A stretch of 64,000 bases of DNA, from NCBI GenBank assembly GCA_029262315.1, contig JAJCZP010000237.1, forward strand, positions 1 through 64,000. The letters run 5' to 3'. The position numbers and the translations under genes are program-made. Under the pieces are notes generated by a model, which did not search any database, was not told the origin of the DNA, and saw only the letters and a program-made list of their open reading frames with translations. The stretch comes from Deltaproteobacteria bacterium (lineage in GTDB: Bacteria > Desulfobacterota > Binatia > UTPRO1). How positions within the stretch are numbered: the stretch's first letter is position 1; each line of letters begins with the position of its first letter. Below, one piece after another: positions 16,404-25,666 of this stretch.

Positions 16404-18146
16404 CTAGGGACGCGCGAGTAGATAAAGCCGCGCTTCCCCATACGGCCACAACGTCCGGTACGGGTAGGAACGTACGACCTGCCGGTCCCCCAGTCGAGGT
16501 GTCAGCAGCAACTCGCGATCCGGCCCCGAGACACGCGCCATACCGGCGTCGAACTCGATCGACGGGGTGAGCGACACGACATAGTCGGCGTCCAACGTCC
16601 GTATCAGGCGGCGTACCCACCAGGGATCTTCGGGCGTTGCCCGCCCAGCGCCCTCCCGTTGCCCCTCGAACACGTACCAGCCATCGAACGCGTACCCGGC
16701 GTCGACTTTCCGTGGGCTGACGCCCGATCCGACTACCTCCTCGCCGACCCGGAACGCGGTGCGAGCGATTGCGTGAATGTCGTGCGTACCCGCCACGGAG
16801 GCGAACGCCAGCGGCGCCAGCAGCACACCGAAAATCGACACCCGTACAACCGCAACGTCGCGCACCAACACGCAGTACAAGAGGATCGCCGACGGGACGA
16901 GCATGAGAAGGTGGCGGTCGAAAATGATCGGCCAGGTCACGACGCCGTACGCTATTTGCCCGACAACGAACGTCAGGAGGAGCCATCGCCCACGCCGCCC
17001 GGGCTCCCGCAACACGTTCGGCAACTGCAACGCGCTCGCTGCAAGAGCAAGCGCCGATAGCAGCCCCAGGCCGCCGAGTACCGATGCGGTACCCAGCGGC
17101 CACAACACCGGACGATTCCCGAGAATGAACTCGTTTGGACGCATGTAGCCGAACGGCGTCACTTTGTTGCGGAGGTACGGGAACACTTCGCCCGCGTACA
17201 GACCAAGCACCAAGAGCGCCACGCCGCCAAGGACACCGAGGACCAGGAGCAGCGCACGCTGTCGTCTCCCCAGGGAGGTCGCTGTCGGCAACACGCCGAG
17301 GGTCAGCGGCAACGCGAACAGGCCAACATAGATGGGGATCACGAAGAGAGCGCGCGCGACCTCGGACGCGACCGGGTGCGTCACCCACGTCCACACCGCG
17401 GACTGCAGGTCGATATACGCCCGGGTGGGGCCATGCACCGTGTGATACCACCAGGTGAAGATCGCGATCGTCACGGCAACCGGGCCGAACGCTGCCAGCA
17501 AGAATCGTGGACTCGCAAGTCGCCGACGATCGGACACGAGCAGCGAAGCGACGACCGCGAGGGCAACCATCGCGCCACTCTGCCGCACCAGGAAAGCCAG
17601 CCCTGCGCACGTGGAGGCGAGCAGCAAGGTGCCGGTGGTCGATCGAGACGTCCCGTCGAGCGCACGCGCGTACAACCACAGCGCGAGCAGAGCCCACATG
17701 ATCGCCGGAACGTCCGTCGTGAACTGAAAAGCATGAAAGAAATGCAGGGGATCGAACACGAGCGCCGCCATCGCCAAACCTGCGAGGCGCGCCGGGACCG
17801 CGAAGTGGCGGAGAAGCGCAAGGAACACCCCACACTCGATCACGAAGGCCGCAACGACCGACAGCTTCGTTACCGTGAACGAAAACCCGAAGACGCTCGT
17901 AAACAACCACCCCCATGCCAGGTGGCCAACCAAGGACATCGGATTCCTCTGGAGACTCTCGAGGCGCCCTTCATACTGGAGAGGCTCGCGCGCGCGCACG
18001 TAGGCCCAATCATCGTCGATCGCATACTCGCCAAGCGGAAACACCACGGCGAAGCTCGCGGCGATGACGAGCAGGGTCACGACGGCGACGACGCCGTATC
18101 CACGCGTATCGGTCGTCAATGACGCCCGTGTCCCATCATCGGTCAC
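16404..18146 (-). CDS. GT39/ArnT-like membrane glycosyltransferase
   Basis: A 580-residue membrane protein starting at GTG 18146, which overlaps the stop of the EamA gene (GTGA). About 11-12 hydrophobic helices span residues 15-440, followed by a soluble C-terminal domain of about 130 residues. The first periplasmic loop contains AIDDDWAYVRA, which resembles the acidic DE/DD motif of lipid-phosphosugar-dependent GT-C enzymes. FDRHLLMLVPSAILLY near the end of the membrane part is also GT39-like. Predicted role: transfer of a sugar from a polyprenyl-phosphate donor on the periplasmic side; acceptor unknown. It converges with the aldolase/SDR gene across a 22-bp gap. Confidence 0.78.
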   Translation of the reverse strand: MTDDGTRASLTTDTRGYGVVAVVTLLVIAASFAVVFPLGEYAIDDDWAYVRAREPLQYEGRLESLQRNPMSLVGHLAWGWLFTSVFGFSFTVTKLSVVAAFVIECGVFLALLRHFAVPARLAGLAMAALVFDPLHFFHAFQFTTDVPAIMWALLALWLYARALDGTSRSTTGTLLLASTCAGLAFLVRQSGAMVALAVVASLLVSDRRRLASPRFLLAAFGPVAVTIAIFTWWYHTVHGPTRAYIDLQSAVWTWVTHPVASEVARALFVIPIYVGLFALPLTLGVLPTATSLGRRQRALLLVLGVLGGVALLVLGLYAGEVFPYLRNKVTPFGYMRPNEFILGNRPVLWPLGTASVLGGLGLLSALALAASALQLPNVLREPGRRGRWLLLTFVVGQIAYGVVTWPIIFDRHLLMLVPSAILLYCVLVRDVAVVRVSIFGVLLAPLAFASVAGTHDIHAIARTAFRVGEEVVGSGVSPRKVDAGYAFDGWYVFEGQREGAGRATPEDPWWVRRLIRTLDADYVVSLTPSIEFDAGMARVSGPDRELLLTPRLGDRQVVRSYPYRTLWPYGEARLYLLARP

Positions 18147-18985
18147 TCGGAAACTTCCCCCCACGCCTTCCACGCCGTCGCTGTCAAAATGATCGCGCCG
18201 CCCATCAGCGCCAACCGTCCGGGCGCCTCGGCGTGAATCCCCCACGCCCAGACCGCGTTCAGGACTGGCTCAACGAGCAACAAAAGCGACGCATCGAGCG
18301 CGCGCACCCCGGCGACACCACGACTCAGGAAAAGATACGCCAATCCGATCTGGCAGGTGCCGAGATACACGACGAGCATCCAGTCGCTCGGGGCCGCCGT
18401 GCCCACCGGCAGCGCCCCGGGCAAGCAGACGACGCACGCCAGAAGGTTGCCGATCAGCAACGCCGCGCCCTGACCTCCTGCGCCCGGACCGGCCGCGAGC
18501 CAGCGTAGCCCGAGAATCGTCAGCGCCCACGTCAGCCCACTGCACGCCGCCAGCACATCGCCTCGCAAGGGATCGGGAGCGGTCGGCACGCCCGAAGACG
18601 TCTCCAAGAAGAACAGCGTCATACCGATGGCGAGCAGGAGCATGAATCCCAGGTCACGCGGGCGGAAGCGTTCGGCGACGAGCCACGGCGCCAGGAACAT
18701 GATGTACAACGGCGCGCTCGACTGCAGGAATATGGTGTTCGCGGCCGTGGTGAGCTTGTTGGCGAACACGTACAACACCATGGTCGCGGCATACGCCCCG
18801 CCGACGGCAATGGCCCGCCGGTCCCACCCCCGACGCGCCCCGGGAAGCAACAGCGCCAGCGTCACGGCGGCGATCCCAGACCGAAAGCTGGCCACCTGCA
18901 AGCTCGACAGACCGCACGCCTTGATCGCAGCGCCCCCTGTGGAGAACAGCACGGCGGCAAGCAGAACCTCGAAGCGAGCCGACAA
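18143..18985 (-). CDS. EamA-family (DMT) transporter
   Basis: A 280-residue protein of ten predicted helices made of two EamA repeats, for example VLLAAVLFSTGGAAIKA and SSAPLYIMFLAPWLVAERF in the first half, and YLGTCQIGLAYLFLSRGV and LLLLVEPVLNAVWAWGIHAE in the second. DMT transporters export small metabolites such as amino acids or nucleosides. The stop overlaps the start of the GT39-like gene. It has no recognisable substrate-specific partner in the neighbourhood. Confidence 0.9.
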   Translation of the reverse strand: MSARFEVLLAAVLFSTGGAAIKACGLSSLQVASFRSGIAAVTLALLLPGARRGWDRRAIAVGGAYAATMVLYVFANKLTTAANTIFLQSSAPLYIMFLAPWLVAERFRPRDLGFMLLLAIGMTLFFLETSSGVPTAPDPLRGDVLAACSGLTWALTILGLRWLAAGPGAGGQGAALLIGNLLACVVCLPGALPVGTAAPSDWMLVVYLGTCQIGLAYLFLSRGVAGVRALDASLLLLVEPVLNAVWAWGIHAEAPGRLALMGGAIILTATAWKAWGEVSE

Positions 18986-19136
18986 CTAGATTCTGCCCCT
19001 GTGCATGCAGCGCGACGCGCCGCCTGCGCGCGAGGGGTGCCACCGCACGTCGGACCATGACGCGCGTGCGGCGGCGTGCGGCCGACAGGCGGCAACCGTC
19101 GATCCACATCGCCCCTCGAGACGAAGGTGCGGGTGC

Positions 19137-20198
19137 CTAGCTAGTCGCGACGGCGTCGGCGACGAGATCTCCCACTTGCGACGTCGTGTATCCCATCTTC
19201 CCCGCTTGCATCGACGCGAGCTTGGAGGACAAGACGTACTCAATCGCGGTGTCGAGCCGAGCCGCGGCATCAGCTTCTCCGAGATGCACCAGCATCATCT
19301 GGCAAGCGGCAATCGCCGCCATCGGATTGATGACACCCTGGCCGGTGTACTTCGGCGCCGAGCCTCCGATCGGTTCGAACATCGAGACCGTTTCGGGATT
19401 GATGTTACCGCCAGCCGCGATCCCCATACCGCCCTGAATCATCGCACCGAGATCCGTGATGATGTCCCCGAACATGTTGTCGGTTACGATCACGTCGAAC
19501 CACTCAGGATTCTTCACCATCCACATGCAGGTCGCGTCGACGTGCGCGTAGTCGCGCTTGATGTCGCTGTAGTCGGCGGCGCCGATCTCGTGGAAGGCGC
19601 GCTCCCAGAGATCGAAGGCATAGGTCAAGACGTTCGTCTTGCCACACAGAGTGAGCGTCTTCTCGCGATCGCGCTTGCGCGTATAGTCGAATGCGTAGCG
19701 GAGGCAACGCTCGACGCCCTTCCGCGTATTGATCGACTCCTGGACGGCGACCTCATCCGGAGTCCCGTACTTCAGCGAACCGCCGGCGCCCGCGTACAGG
19801 CCCTCGGTGTTCTCGCGCACCACCACAAAGTCGATGTGCTCGGGGCCCTTGTCCCGCAGGGGCGTCTCGACTCCAGGATAGAGTTTAACCGGACGCAAGT
19901 TGATGTAGAGATCGAGTTCGAAGCGCGTCCGAAGCAGGATCCCCTTCTCGAGAATCCCCGGCTTCACGTCGGGATGACCGATGGCGCCGAGCAGAATGGC
20001 GTCGAACTGCCGCAACTCCTCGACCGCAGTGTCGGGAAGCACCTCGCCGGTCTTCAGGTAGCGATCGCCACCGAAGTCGAAGGGCGTCGTCTCGTAGGTG
20101 AACCCGTAGCGCTTCGCCGCCGCGTCCAAGACCTTGACCGCCTCCTGCACTACTTCCGGACCGGTCCCGTCGCCCCCAATGACTGCAATTTTGTGCAA
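19137..20198 (-). CDS. leuB: 3-isopropylmalate dehydrogenase
   Basis: A 353-residue beta-decarboxylating dehydrogenase. It starts [15 protein letters not shown], has [20 protein letters not shown] (malate and substrate arginines), the [12 protein letters not shown] segment, a metal-binding [15 protein letters not shown], and the NAD loop [12 protein letters not shown]. Length and motifs match actinobacterial-type LeuB closely; tartrate dehydrogenase is a less likely alternative. It oxidises 3-isopropylmalate to 2-oxoisocaproate in leucine synthesis. leuA, leuC and leuD are not in the window, so it is an isolated member of the pathway. A good ribosome site (GGGGAGGC) precedes the ATG. Confidence 0.92.
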   Translation of the reverse strand: MHKIAVIGGDGTGPEVVQEAVKVLDAAAKRYGFTYETTPFDFGGDRYLKTGEVLPDTAVEELRQFDAILLGAIGHPDVKPGILEKGILLRTRFELDLYINLRPVKLYPGVETPLRDKGPEHIDFVVVRENTEGLYAGAGGSLKYGTPDEVAVQESINTRKGVERCLRYAFDYTRKRDREKTLTLCGKTNVLTYAFDLWERAFHEIGAADYSDIKRDYAHVDATCMWMVKNPEWFDVIVTDNMFGDIITDLGAMIQGGMGIAAGGNINPETVSMFEPIGGSAPKYTGQGVINPMAAIAACQMMLVHLGEADAAARLDTAIEYVLSSKLASMQAGKMGYTTSQVGDLVADAVATS

Positions 20199-20276
20199 GA
20201 AAGCCTCCCCTGGTGAGATGCGCGGATCTTAGCGAATCGTGGCAACGGAACAACCGTCGCCCACCAGCGGGGCCAA

Positions 20277-20606
20277 TCAGCCCGGCGCGGGCGCGAGGAT
20301 CGCCAGGACGAGCAACCGATCCGCGCCGGTATTACGAATGCCGTGCGGGACGCCGGCCGGGGCGATCAACATCATGCCCGCCTCCATGACATGCGTTTCC
20401 TGCTCGAGGAGAAACGTTCCGCGACCACTCAGCACGTGGTAGACTTTGTCCATATCCGCGTGTGCGTGGAGGGCGTGCTCTTGTCCGGACTCGAAGGCGT
20501 TCAGCCCGACCAGCACGCGATCGGATTGAAACAGCGTCGCCTTCCCCATCTTCTCCGCGGCGTACACCGCATGCTCTTCGGGGCGAATCGGCGTCGGGTG
20601 ATCCAT
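20277..20606 (-). CDS. Small cupin-domain protein
   Basis: A 109-residue single cupin. The first cupin motif is HALHAHADMDKVYHVLSGRG and the second ends APAGVPHGIRNTG, so a full set of histidine and glutamine-type metal ligands appears present. It could be an isomerase, a dioxygenase-like enzyme or a metal-sensing protein; family members are too diverse to say. The start is taken at ATG 20606, though neither this nor an upstream GTG at 20630 has a clear ribosome site. It lies 78 bp upstream of leuB on the same strand and is divergent from the FAD oxidase gene. Confidence 0.82.
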   Translation of the reverse strand: MDHPTPIRPEEHAVYAAEKMGKATLFQSDRVLVGLNAFESGQEHALHAHADMDKVYHVLSGRGTFLLEQETHVMEAGMMLIAPAGVPHGIRNTGADRLLVLAILAPAPG

Positions 20607-20656
20607 ATCCGCGAGTATAGCCGGAACCACGCTCTGTGATAGGAGCGAGGACGCGC

Positions 20657-22288
20657 ATGGCAGGCGATGATCACTCCGTCATTCGCGCGCGTCCGCCTCG
20701 CGGCTCGACCGACCACACCGCCCGACGCGACGATCCGGACGTCCGCGACGCACACCGACGAGACGCGGCACATTACCCCGGCGGCCACACGCCGGGCGTC
20801 TGCTTCCCGGAAACGGAGGCGGACGTCGCGGCCATCGTCCGCACCGCGGAGCGCCTATTGCCCATCGGTGCGCAGTCTTCTCTGACTGGCGGCGCAACAC
20901 CCTTCGGTGACACCGTCCTCTCCACCGCGCGAATGGATCGAGTGCTCGAATGGACCACGACCGGGGTCCGCGTGGAACCCGGGCTCGTACTGGCTCGGCT
21001 CGACTCCACGCTCGCGGAACGCGGCCGATACTATCCCCCGATCCCGACCTACGATGGCGCAACCGTTGGCGGCACGGTCGCCACCAACGCCGCCGGAGCC
21101 GCCACCTTCAAGTACGGCACGACCCGCGCCTGGGTGGAAGCGGCCACCATCGTCCTGGCCGACGGTGACGTCATCGACCTGCGCCGCGGCACCAATCGCG
21201 CGACCGCGGATGGCTCCTTCGCGATCGTCGGTACGAACGGCATCGCGCGCACGATCCACCTCCCGAAATATCAAACGCCCGACCTCGCTAAGATCTCAGC
21301 CGGCTATTTCGTCCGTCCCGACATGGATCCGCTCGATCTATTCATCGGCTCGGAGGGAACACTCGGGATCGTCACGGCGGTCGAGCTACGCGTGCTCGCC
21401 GTCCGGCCCGCATGGCTGGTTGGCCTCGTACCCGTCCCCGACGAGGATCAGGCGCTCACGCTCGTGTCCGCACTTCGCGACGCGGCCCGGCGCACATGGC
21501 ACAGCGGCGACGAGGCCGGGGTCGATGTCGCCGCCGTGGAGTATCTCGATCGCCGCTGCCTCGAGTTACTTCGCGAGGACGCCACGCCGCAGCGACTCGG
21601 CGTGCAACTTCCGCGGAGTGCACAGGCTGCACTCCTGTTCCAAACCGAACTCCCTCCCGAAACGAGCAGCGAGGCAGCGGCGCACGCCCTCGGCTCTTTT
21701 GCCGATCCCGACCAGCAATCCCGTGTCGCGCGTCTGGCGAGGCTCCTCGACGTCCAGGGCGCACTCGCCGCGACCATCCCTGCCCTCCCCGGCGACGACG
21801 GGCGCAGACGCGCGCTCTTTGCCCTCCGTGAAGCCGTGCCGGAAGCGGTCAATCGGCGCCTCGGCGAGCGGCAGCGCACCGTGGACGCGTCGATCTCGAA
21901 ATGCGCGAGTGACGTCATCGTCCCGTTCGAGCACCTTCGGGAGGCCCTGGTCACCTACCGAGAGATCTTCGACCGCCACGGACTCGACTACGCCGTCTGG
22001 GGACATGCCTCGGACGGCAATCTCCACCCCAACGCCCTCCCACGCTCTCGGCGCGACATGGACGAGGCACGGGAGGCGCAGCTCGAGATCGGCGAGGCCA
22101 CGATCGCGCTCGGCGGGTGTCCGATGGCCGAGCACGGAACGGGCCGAAACACCGTCAAGAAAGCCCTACTGGAACGCTTCTACGGCCGCGCTGCCGTCGC
22201 CGCGATGCGGCGGGTGAAACATCTGCTCGATCCGACCGGAAAACTCGCGCCGGGCGTGTTGTTCGATGTCGATGCCACCCAGACCTAG
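20657..22288 (+). CDS. FAD-binding oxidase (D-lactate/glycolate dehydrogenase-like)
   Basis: A 543-residue flavoprotein of the vanillyl-alcohol/D-lactate dehydrogenase superfamily. The PCMH FAD domain shows IGAQSSLTGGATPFGD, ATVGGTVATNAAGAATFKYG and FIGSEGTLGIVTAVELRV. The C-terminal cap and catalytic part contain YAVWGHASDGNLHPN, with the metal or substrate histidines, and CPMAEHGTGRNTVK. These match D-2-hydroxyacid dehydrogenases such as GlcD/Dld. It likely oxidises a 2-hydroxyacid and passes electrons to quinone or cytochrome. The start is taken at ATG 20657 after AGGAGCGAGG; an in-frame GTG lies at 20636. It is convergent with the next gene. Confidence 0.92.
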   Translation: MAGDDHSVIRARPPRGSTDHTARRDDPDVRDAHRRDAAHYPGGHTPGVCFPETEADVAAIVRTAERLLPIGAQSSLTGGATPFGDTVLSTARMDRVLEWTTTGVRVEPGLVLARLDSTLAERGRYYPPIPTYDGATVGGTVATNAAGAATFKYGTTRAWVEAATIVLADGDVIDLRRGTNRATADGSFAIVGTNGIARTIHLPKYQTPDLAKISAGYFVRPDMDPLDLFIGSEGTLGIVTAVELRVLAVRPAWLVGLVPVPDEDQALTLVSALRDAARRTWHSGDEAGVDVAAVEYLDRRCLELLREDATPQRLGVQLPRSAQAALLFQTELPPETSSEAAAHALGSFADPDQQSRVARLARLLDVQGALAATIPALPGDDGRRRALFALREAVPEAVNRRLGERQRTVDASISKCASDVIVPFEHLREALVTYREIFDRHGLDYAVWGHASDGNLHPNALPRSRRDMDEAREAQLEIGEATIALGGCPMAEHGTGRNTVKKALLERFYGRAAVAAMRRVKHLLDPTGKLAPGVLFDVDATQT

Positions 22289-22312
22289 GCGCCGTTCGAT
22301 TCATCGTCCGAC

Positions 22313-23752
22313 TCAGTCCCGAGGGTCGTCGCTCGCAGCCAGCGCCTCCATCTCCAGCTCATGCTTCACGCTCTCGTTCAACGCCTGATCCCCTTGAAAT
22401 CCGCGCCGCGGCTGGTGCCCAATGACCCACGACGGCACGGCGTCGCGAAAGCCCAGACGCACCGCCTCGTCCGCGTCCGCAATGACGGCTACCGCCGTCG
22501 TCGGGTCTTGCATGCATGTTCCGAAAGCAACCGGATCGAGATCGAGCGCGTGCACCGGCGATACCTCGATCGCGGGCACCCTGGTACGCCATGCGATGTA
22601 CTCCCATAGACGCCCCGCCCACGCGCTACAGTGCGCTTCGAGGGCGACCCTGAAGGCTGGCCAGGCGGTCGTCGGGAAATGGTGTCGAACGTCGACGTAT
22701 ATCCGGTCGCCCCAGGCGCCGCGGAGGCGCTCGGCCGCCGGCCAGCCCTCCGCGCAATCCCGGCACTGGAACCCCCCGAAGTAGGCAACACGCACGCGTC
22801 CTCCGGGCGCGCCACCCGGACCGCTCCCGCGCGCGGTCACCATCGGGGCGGGAGGTAGCTCGAGCGCACAGTCTCCAACCGTCTCCGCCTGAATCTCTTC
22901 GAGCAACGCCATCCGCGCCTGAACCTTCAGCTCGGCGGTCAGCGCGAAACGGGCGCGGGCAAGAGCCGCCGCGTCGATCTCGCCGTAGCGAACGCGGGCA
23001 GCCTCTTCGACCGCGGAGTCGGACACGCGCGGCGCACTATCCTCGACCTCGCGCATGAGCGCCTCGACCGTCAGGCCACGGGCTCCTGCCATACGGTGCA
23101 ACACGAGCGGATTGGAATAGTCGATATCGAACTGACGACAGATCGACCTGATCGTATCGGCCCGCTGCCGATAGAGACGGAAGGCTGCGAACGCGTAGGT
23201 CTCGTGCCCGGTCACGATATGCCCAAGACACTGCGCCACGACTGACGGTAGCGCAGGCTCCTGCTCAAAGCGTACGGGACGTGCCGGCAACGCAAGCGTG
23301 TAGTCTCCATCGAGCAGGCGATCGGTCGCCGCCGCCACGGCGCGACGGTACGCGCGTACGTGGAGAAGGTGGGACACCTCCTGACGTCCAAGCCGGGGCG
23401 CCCCGGAACGCGGGGCATGCGCCCGCGAGTACGTTCGCACCGCCGCCGCGTTGGGGCGAGCTTCGGCCCATTTCGCAGCGCGCCAGGCGGCGATGTCGAG
23501 CCCGGCCTCGGCGGCCACCCTCACCGTCGCGTAGTCCGTGCAGACCGCGCGCGCCGCCTCGCGCATGATGGCATCCGCCCGCACCCAGGCCGCCTGAACG
23601 GCCCCATCGAGCGCGACATCGACCTCGCCAAGCGTGACCGGTTCACCGTTCAGCGTCCCGGCCACGTCCCGTACACCGTAGGCGAAGGTCGACGGCGGCT
23701 CCGTGGCCATCAGCGCAAGCACCACGGCGGCACCGATCATCCGCGAACTCAT
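22313..23752 (-). CDS. Exported protein with DsbA-like thioredoxin domain
   Basis: A 479-residue exported protein. Residues 1-25 form a signal peptide (IGAAVVLALM then EPPSTFAYG); the ATG at 23752 has a G-rich site before it. The N-terminal half begins GTLNGEPVTLGEVDVAL, which recalls the start of SurA/PpiC-type chaperones, and contains a long helical region. Residues about 320-470 are a thioredoxin-like fold of the DsbA/DsbG group: VRVAYFGGFQCRDCAEGW (CxxC active site), then CMQDPTTA and AVPSWVIGH with the cis-Pro-like segment. The likely role is periplasmic thiol oxidation or disulfide handling coupled to chaperone activity. The split into two domains is inferred. Confidence 0.72.
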   Translation of the reverse strand: MSSRMIGAAVVLALMATEPPSTFAYGVRDVAGTLNGEPVTLGEVDVALDGAVQAAWVRADAIMREAARAVCTDYATVRVAAEAGLDIAAWRAAKWAEARPNAAAVRTYSRAHAPRSGAPRLGRQEVSHLLHVRAYRRAVAAATDRLLDGDYTLALPARPVRFEQEPALPSVVAQCLGHIVTGHETYAFAAFRLYRQRADTIRSICRQFDIDYSNPLVLHRMAGARGLTVEALMREVEDSAPRVSDSAVEEAARVRYGEIDAAALARARFALTAELKVQARMALLEEIQAETVGDCALELPPAPMVTARGSGPGGAPGGRVRVAYFGGFQCRDCAEGWPAAERLRGAWGDRIYVDVRHHFPTTAWPAFRVALEAHCSAWAGRLWEYIAWRTRVPAIEVSPVHALDLDPVAFGTCMQDPTTAVAVIADADEAVRLGFRDAVPSWVIGHQPRRGFQGDQALNESVKHELEMEALAASDDPRD

Positions 23753-23830
23753 CGCCACCTGCCCCCGCTCTCGTCCATCCACCGTCGTCGACCCATGCGG
23801 CTCCTACCCAATGCGACGTCGCCCGGTCAA

Positions 23831-23869
23831 CCGCGGTCGCCGCTCGCCAACCCCGCGGTCGCCGCTTGC
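23831..23869. promoter_or_regulatory. Two direct repeats upstream of the SufS gene
   Basis: CCGCGGTCGCCGCT(C/T)GC occurs at 23831-23847 and again at 23853-23869, with one mismatch in 17 bases and a centre spacing of 22 bp, two helical turns. It lies in the 182-bp divergent region between the DsbA-like gene and sufS. Spacing and position fit a tandem regulator-binding site, but no matching known motif is recognised. Confidence 0.5.
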
Positions 23870-23934
23870 GACACCCCCGAGACGTCCACTAAAGGAGACC
23901 GGGTACCACCCGCGACACGCTCCCACCGGAGGTA

Positions 23935-25203
23935 GTGACGACCCCGCACGACACCGCGTTCCCCGGACCCGTGAAGCCAGAGCACCGCCTGGACATCCGA
24001 GCCGTGCGCCGGCAGTTCCCGGCGCTCCGGCAGCTCGTCCATGGGCACCCGCTCGCGTACCTCGACAACGCCGCGACGACGCACAAGCCGATGCCCGTGC
24101 TGGACACGCTGGTACGCCACTACGAGCGGGACAACGCCAACGTACATCGGGGCCTCCATACACTCGGGGTGCGCGCCACCGAAGCGTACGAGCATGCCCG
24201 CACCCGCGTGGCACAGTTTCTCGGTGCGCGTGACGCGGGCGAGATCATCTTCACCCGCGGCACCACCGAAGCCATCAATCTCGTCGCTCAGAGCTACGGC
24301 AGGACGCATCTGCAACCTGGCGACGAGATAATCGTAACGGCGATGGAACACCACGCCAACCTGTTGCCCTGGCGGCGTCTCTGCACGGAGGTCGGCGCCA
24401 CTCTGCGGGTCGTCCCGATCGACGACGACGGCGGGCTCCGGGTCGACGAGTACGCGCGTTTTCTCGGCGGTACGCCACGCCTGGTCGCGATCGCGCATGC
24501 GGCCAACGCCCTGGGCACGGTGAACCCGGTCGCCAAAATGACGCGCCTGGCGCACGCGGTCGGGGCGGTCGTCCTGGTCGACGGTGCGCTCGCGGCGGCC
24601 CACACTCCAGTCGATGTCGCGGCCCTCGACTGTGATTTCTACACCTGCTCCGCACACAAGCTCTACGGTCCGACCGGCATCGGCGCGCTCTACGGGAAGG
24701 CCGCGCTTCTCGCCGCCATGCCCCCGTGGCAAATGGGCGGTGATATGGTGCTGTCGGTCGACGATACCGCCGTCCGCTACGCTGAGCCGCCGCAACGGTT
24801 CGAAGCGGGCACGCCGCCAATCGCCGACGCGATCGCGTTCGCGAGCGCCTTGGATTGGCTCGCGGACCTCGGGCACGACCGGATCGTCGCCCACGAGCGC
24901 GCCCTCCTCGCGCACGCGACGGAGGCACTCGGCGCGGTCGAAGGCGTCCGCCTCGTCGGAACGACTCGAGAAAAGGTCGCGGTCGTCTCCTTCAACGTCG
25001 AGGGACTCCACGCGCACGACGTCGCAACCGTACTCGACGATGCGGGCGTTGCCGTCCGCGGCGGGGATCAGTGCGCACAACCATTGATGCACGCCCTCGG
25101 CCTCCCGGGTACCGTCCGCGCCTCCTTCGCCGCGTACAACACCGTGGACGAGATCGATCGTCTCGTCGATGCCGTGCGGCATGCGCGCACGCTTCTCGGC
25201 TGA
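23935..25203 (+). CDS. sufS: SufS-family cysteine desulfurase
   Basis: A 422-residue PLP enzyme of the SufS/CsdA group. YLDNAATTHKP is the N-terminal signature, MEHHANLLPWR contains the stacking histidine, K242 in SAHKLYGPTGIG binds PLP, and C380 in GGDQCAQPLM is the persulfide cysteine. Two positions differ from E. coli SufS: the PLP-pocket Gln of DGAQ is Leu here (DGAL, L219, after D216), and the residues before the active cysteine are GGDQ rather than TGHH. The enzyme should release sulfur from cysteine for Fe-S clusters. It starts at GTG 23935 after GGAGGT. The next gene, sufU, overlaps by TGATG, but sufBCD are absent here. Confidence 0.9.
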   Translation: MTTPHDTAFPGPVKPEHRLDIRAVRRQFPALRQLVHGHPLAYLDNAATTHKPMPVLDTLVRHYERDNANVHRGLHTLGVRATEAYEHARTRVAQFLGARDAGEIIFTRGTTEAINLVAQSYGRTHLQPGDEIIVTAMEHHANLLPWRRLCTEVGATLRVVPIDDDGGLRVDEYARFLGGTPRLVAIAHAANALGTVNPVAKMTRLAHAVGAVVLVDGALAAAHTPVDVAALDCDFYTCSAHKLYGPTGIGALYGKAALLAAMPPWQMGGDMVLSVDDTAVRYAEPPQRFEAGTPPIADAIAFASALDWLADLGHDRIVAHERALLAHATEALGAVEGVRLVGTTREKVAVVSFNVEGLHAHDVATVLDDAGVAVRGGDQCAQPLMHALGLPGTVRASFAAYNTVDEIDRLVDAVRHARTLLG

Positions 25204-25634
25204 TGGCAGATTCGCGCACACTCTACCGCGAGATCCTCCTCGACCACGGCAAAGCACCGCGGAACCACGCACCACTCCCAGAGGTGACGCATGCCGCCAC
25301 CGCGGACAACCCTGTCTGCGGTGATCGAATACTGGTCGAACTCACGGTCGAGAACGAACACGTGCGCGAGGCACGATTCACCATCAAAGGCTGCCTGATT
25401 GCTACCGCCTCCGCCTCATTGATGACGGAAGCCGTCAGCGGCCATCCTGTCGCACACGTCGAGCGACTGTGCGGCGAGGTCGAAGCGAGTTGTGATGGGA
25501 CCTCCGCGCCCGATCTCGCGGCTCTCGGCGCCCTCAGCGCTCTCGCCGCGGTCCGCGATTACCCCGCCAGGCGCCGCTGCGCGACGCTGCCCTGGGCCGC
25601 CCTCCGGGAGGCACTGGGCCAGGAACAGGTTTGA
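25203..25634 (+). CDS. sufU: SufU-like Fe-S assembly / sulfur-transfer protein
   Basis: A 143-residue IscU/SufU-fold protein. The three cysteines and the acidic ligand of SufU are present: C39 and D41 in NPVCGDRI, C64 in IKGCLIATASASLMTE, and C126 in RRRCATLPW. The GCxI(S/T)xASAS and RCATLxW motifs identify the SufU subgroup, which takes persulfide from SufS with a bound zinc. The coding region overlaps the SufS stop codon, so the pair is co-translated and should act together. Confidence 0.9.
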   Translation: MADSRTLYREILLDHGKAPRNHAPLPEVTHAATADNPVCGDRILVELTVENEHVREARFTIKGCLIATASASLMTEAVSGHPVAHVERLCGEVEASCDGTSAPDLAALGALSALAAVRDYPARRRCATLPWAALREALGQEQV

Positions 25635-25666
25635 AACCCCGATGGCTCCAAGGTAGGTAGGCCAGC

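Noticed and set aside
16237-17916. Large minus-strand frame of 559 codons
   Set aside because: Arg/Pro-rich translation typical of a shadow of the GT39-like gene in another frame; no motif.
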